Source: Bacteroidales bacterium UBA3388 (GTDB lineage Bacteria > Bacteroidota > Bacteroidia > Bacteroidales > P3). Taken from it: DNA of 6,927 nucleotides. How positions within the stretch are numbered: the stretch's first letter is position 1; every line of letters starts with the position of its first letter. The DNA is taken from NCBI GenBank assembly GCA_002358855.1, contig DEPQ01000005.1, positions 493 through 7,419 on the forward strand, written 5' to 3'. The notes below the pieces were generated by a model. It did no database searches. It had not been told where the DNA came from and saw nothing but the letters and a program-made list of their open reading frames with translations. Made by a program: the position numbers and the translations under genes. Below are positions 6,334 through 6,927 of the stretch, piece by piece.

Positions 6334-6364
6334 TTTGCATGTAGTTCGTTTTTTTTTATTTTTG
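6334..6364 (+). promoter_or_regulatory. Consensus Bacteroidota promoter for the small exported protein
   Basis: TTTG (6334-6337) and TATTTTTG (6357-6364) are separated by exactly 19 nt, a perfect -33/-7 match. Transcription should start at about 6368-6371, about 30 nt before the ATG at 6401. It lies only 17 bp after the pyrD stop, so the small gene is not simply a third gene of the pyr operon, although read-through is possible since no terminator is seen between them. Confidence 0.78.
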
Positions 6365-6400
6365 CCGAAAATTTTTCAAGTTTAATAAAAAAACATTGCA

Positions 6401-6769
6401 ATGAAAAAAGTAGTTTTATTAGTAGTAGGCTTAGTTTTAAGCAGTATTGCTTTCTCACAAGAAGCAGTTCCTACAAATAATGTAGAAAAAGCAAAGTATA
6501 TTGAAACAAGTGTAGATTTGGATAACCCAAATGACTACAAAGTTCTTAATGTACAAGACAGTAAAAGTGGCGAAAAATTTCAAGTAGTTACCAAAAAAGT
6601 GAAATTTAATACGCCAAAAGAAGATATACCAGAAGGAGCAATGACAAAAAAGGCATTTAGCACAAACGATCTTGTGAAAACGATTGAAAAAAATAAGGAT
6701 AAATTTTTTGTAAAAGAAGTTTTTGAATCAAAAGGAACTTATTACATTTTGTTCTTCCCTGTAAAATAA
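6401..6769 (+). CDS. Small secreted protein of unknown function
   Basis: Encodes a 122-aa protein that I do not recognise. Residues 1-19 are a clean Sec signal peptide: MKK, hydrophobic core VVLLVVGLVLSS, and the cleavage site IAFS before Gln20 (A-F-S at -3 to -1). There is no lipobox Cys, so the mature protein of about 103 aa should be periplasmic or secreted. It contains no cysteine and is rich in Lys, Val and charged residues. Its middle part (about 45-75) has alternating polar and hydrophobic residues suggesting strands, then a probable short helix (about 88-100) and a final aromatic stretch, YYILFF, at 116-121. It has its own perfect promoter and a strong terminator, so it is monocistronic and likely well expressed. 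The coding call rests on this full unit and the signal peptide, not on homology. Confidence 0.83.
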   Translation: MKKVVLLVVGLVLSSIAFSQEAVPTNNVEKAKYIETSVDLDNPNDYKVLNVQDSKSGEKFQVVTKKVKFNTPKEDIPEGAMTKKAFSTNDLVKTIEKNKDKFFVKEVFESKGTYYILFFPVK

Positions 6770-6806
6770 AAGAAATACATTAATTTAGTAAAATATTCCT
6801 TAACAT

Positions 6807-6865
6807 AGAAACCGCATAAATAGGACAAATCAATACCTCTCTTTGTGCGGTTTCTTCTTTTTTTT
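6807..6865 (+). terminator. Intrinsic terminator after the small exported protein gene
   Basis: AGAAACCGCATAAA (6807-6820) pairs with TTTGTGCGGTTTCT (6842-6855), 14 bp with one G-U pair, around a 21-nt loop, followed by an eight-T run (6858-6865). It begins 37 bp after the stop codon. The run of Ts on one side only makes it mainly a plus-strand terminator. The loop is longer than usual. Confidence 0.88.
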
Positions 6866-6927
6866 ACTTTTTGAAATTTTCCAAACAAATAATTCATTAA
6901 AAATTGATAAAATCCAAACAAAAAATC
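6866..6927. other. AT-rich end of window with a short direct repeat, no gene seen
   Basis: No coding sequence can be supported here on either strand. CCAAACAAA occurs twice (6881-6889 and 6914-6922), 33 bp apart from start to start, close to three helical turns. In such AT-rich sequence this may be chance. It may belong to the control region of a gene beyond the right edge. Confidence 0.3.

Overview
The window looks like chromosomal DNA of a low-GC (roughly one third G+C by eye) member of the Bacteroidota, probably Bacteroidales-like. The main reason is the promoters. Several intergenic regions carry the Bacteroidota-type sigma signature TAnnTTTG, and three of them also have a -33 TTTG exactly 19 nt upstream. 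A DUF4249-like lipoprotein, AT-rich leaders without clear Shine-Dalgarno sequences, and a PyrK/PyrD pair also fit that phylum. No mobile element, CRISPR array, phage gene or transfer signature was seen.

Left part, all on the minus strand: this is a translation block. In order of transcription it runs tig (trigger factor) and ychF (ribosome-binding ATPase), 3 bp apart; then rplU (L21) and rpmA (L27) from their own consensus promoter; then, at the very left edge, the first ~34 nt of a 23S rRNA gene that continues out of the window. The 23S gene is the most noteworthy item. Directly upstream of it there is no 16S gene and no tRNA spacer. Instead there is a consensus Bacteroidota promoter, a strong leader hairpin and a boxA-like antitermination sequence, with rpmA ending only 15 bp before the promoter. 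This implies a 23S gene unlinked from 16S and placed behind two genes for large-subunit proteins.

Middle: a minus-strand lipoprotein gene, probably DUF4249-like but without the TonB-dependent receptor partner often seen beside such genes, lies between tig and a divergent promoter region.

Right part, plus strand: pyrK and pyrD (class 1B) encode the NAD-linked dihydroorotate dehydrogenase of pyrimidine synthesis, an iron-sulfur/FAD electron-transfer subunit and an FMN catalytic subunit. They are followed by a monocistronic unit: a perfect promoter, a small exported protein of unknown function and a strong intrinsic terminator. The last ~60 bases hold nothing that I can assign beyond a short direct repeat.

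Most of the window is conserved housekeeping sequence. I do not see a convincing new defence, mobile or biosynthetic system. The unlinked 23S arrangement and the orphan exported proteins are the parts worth a second look.
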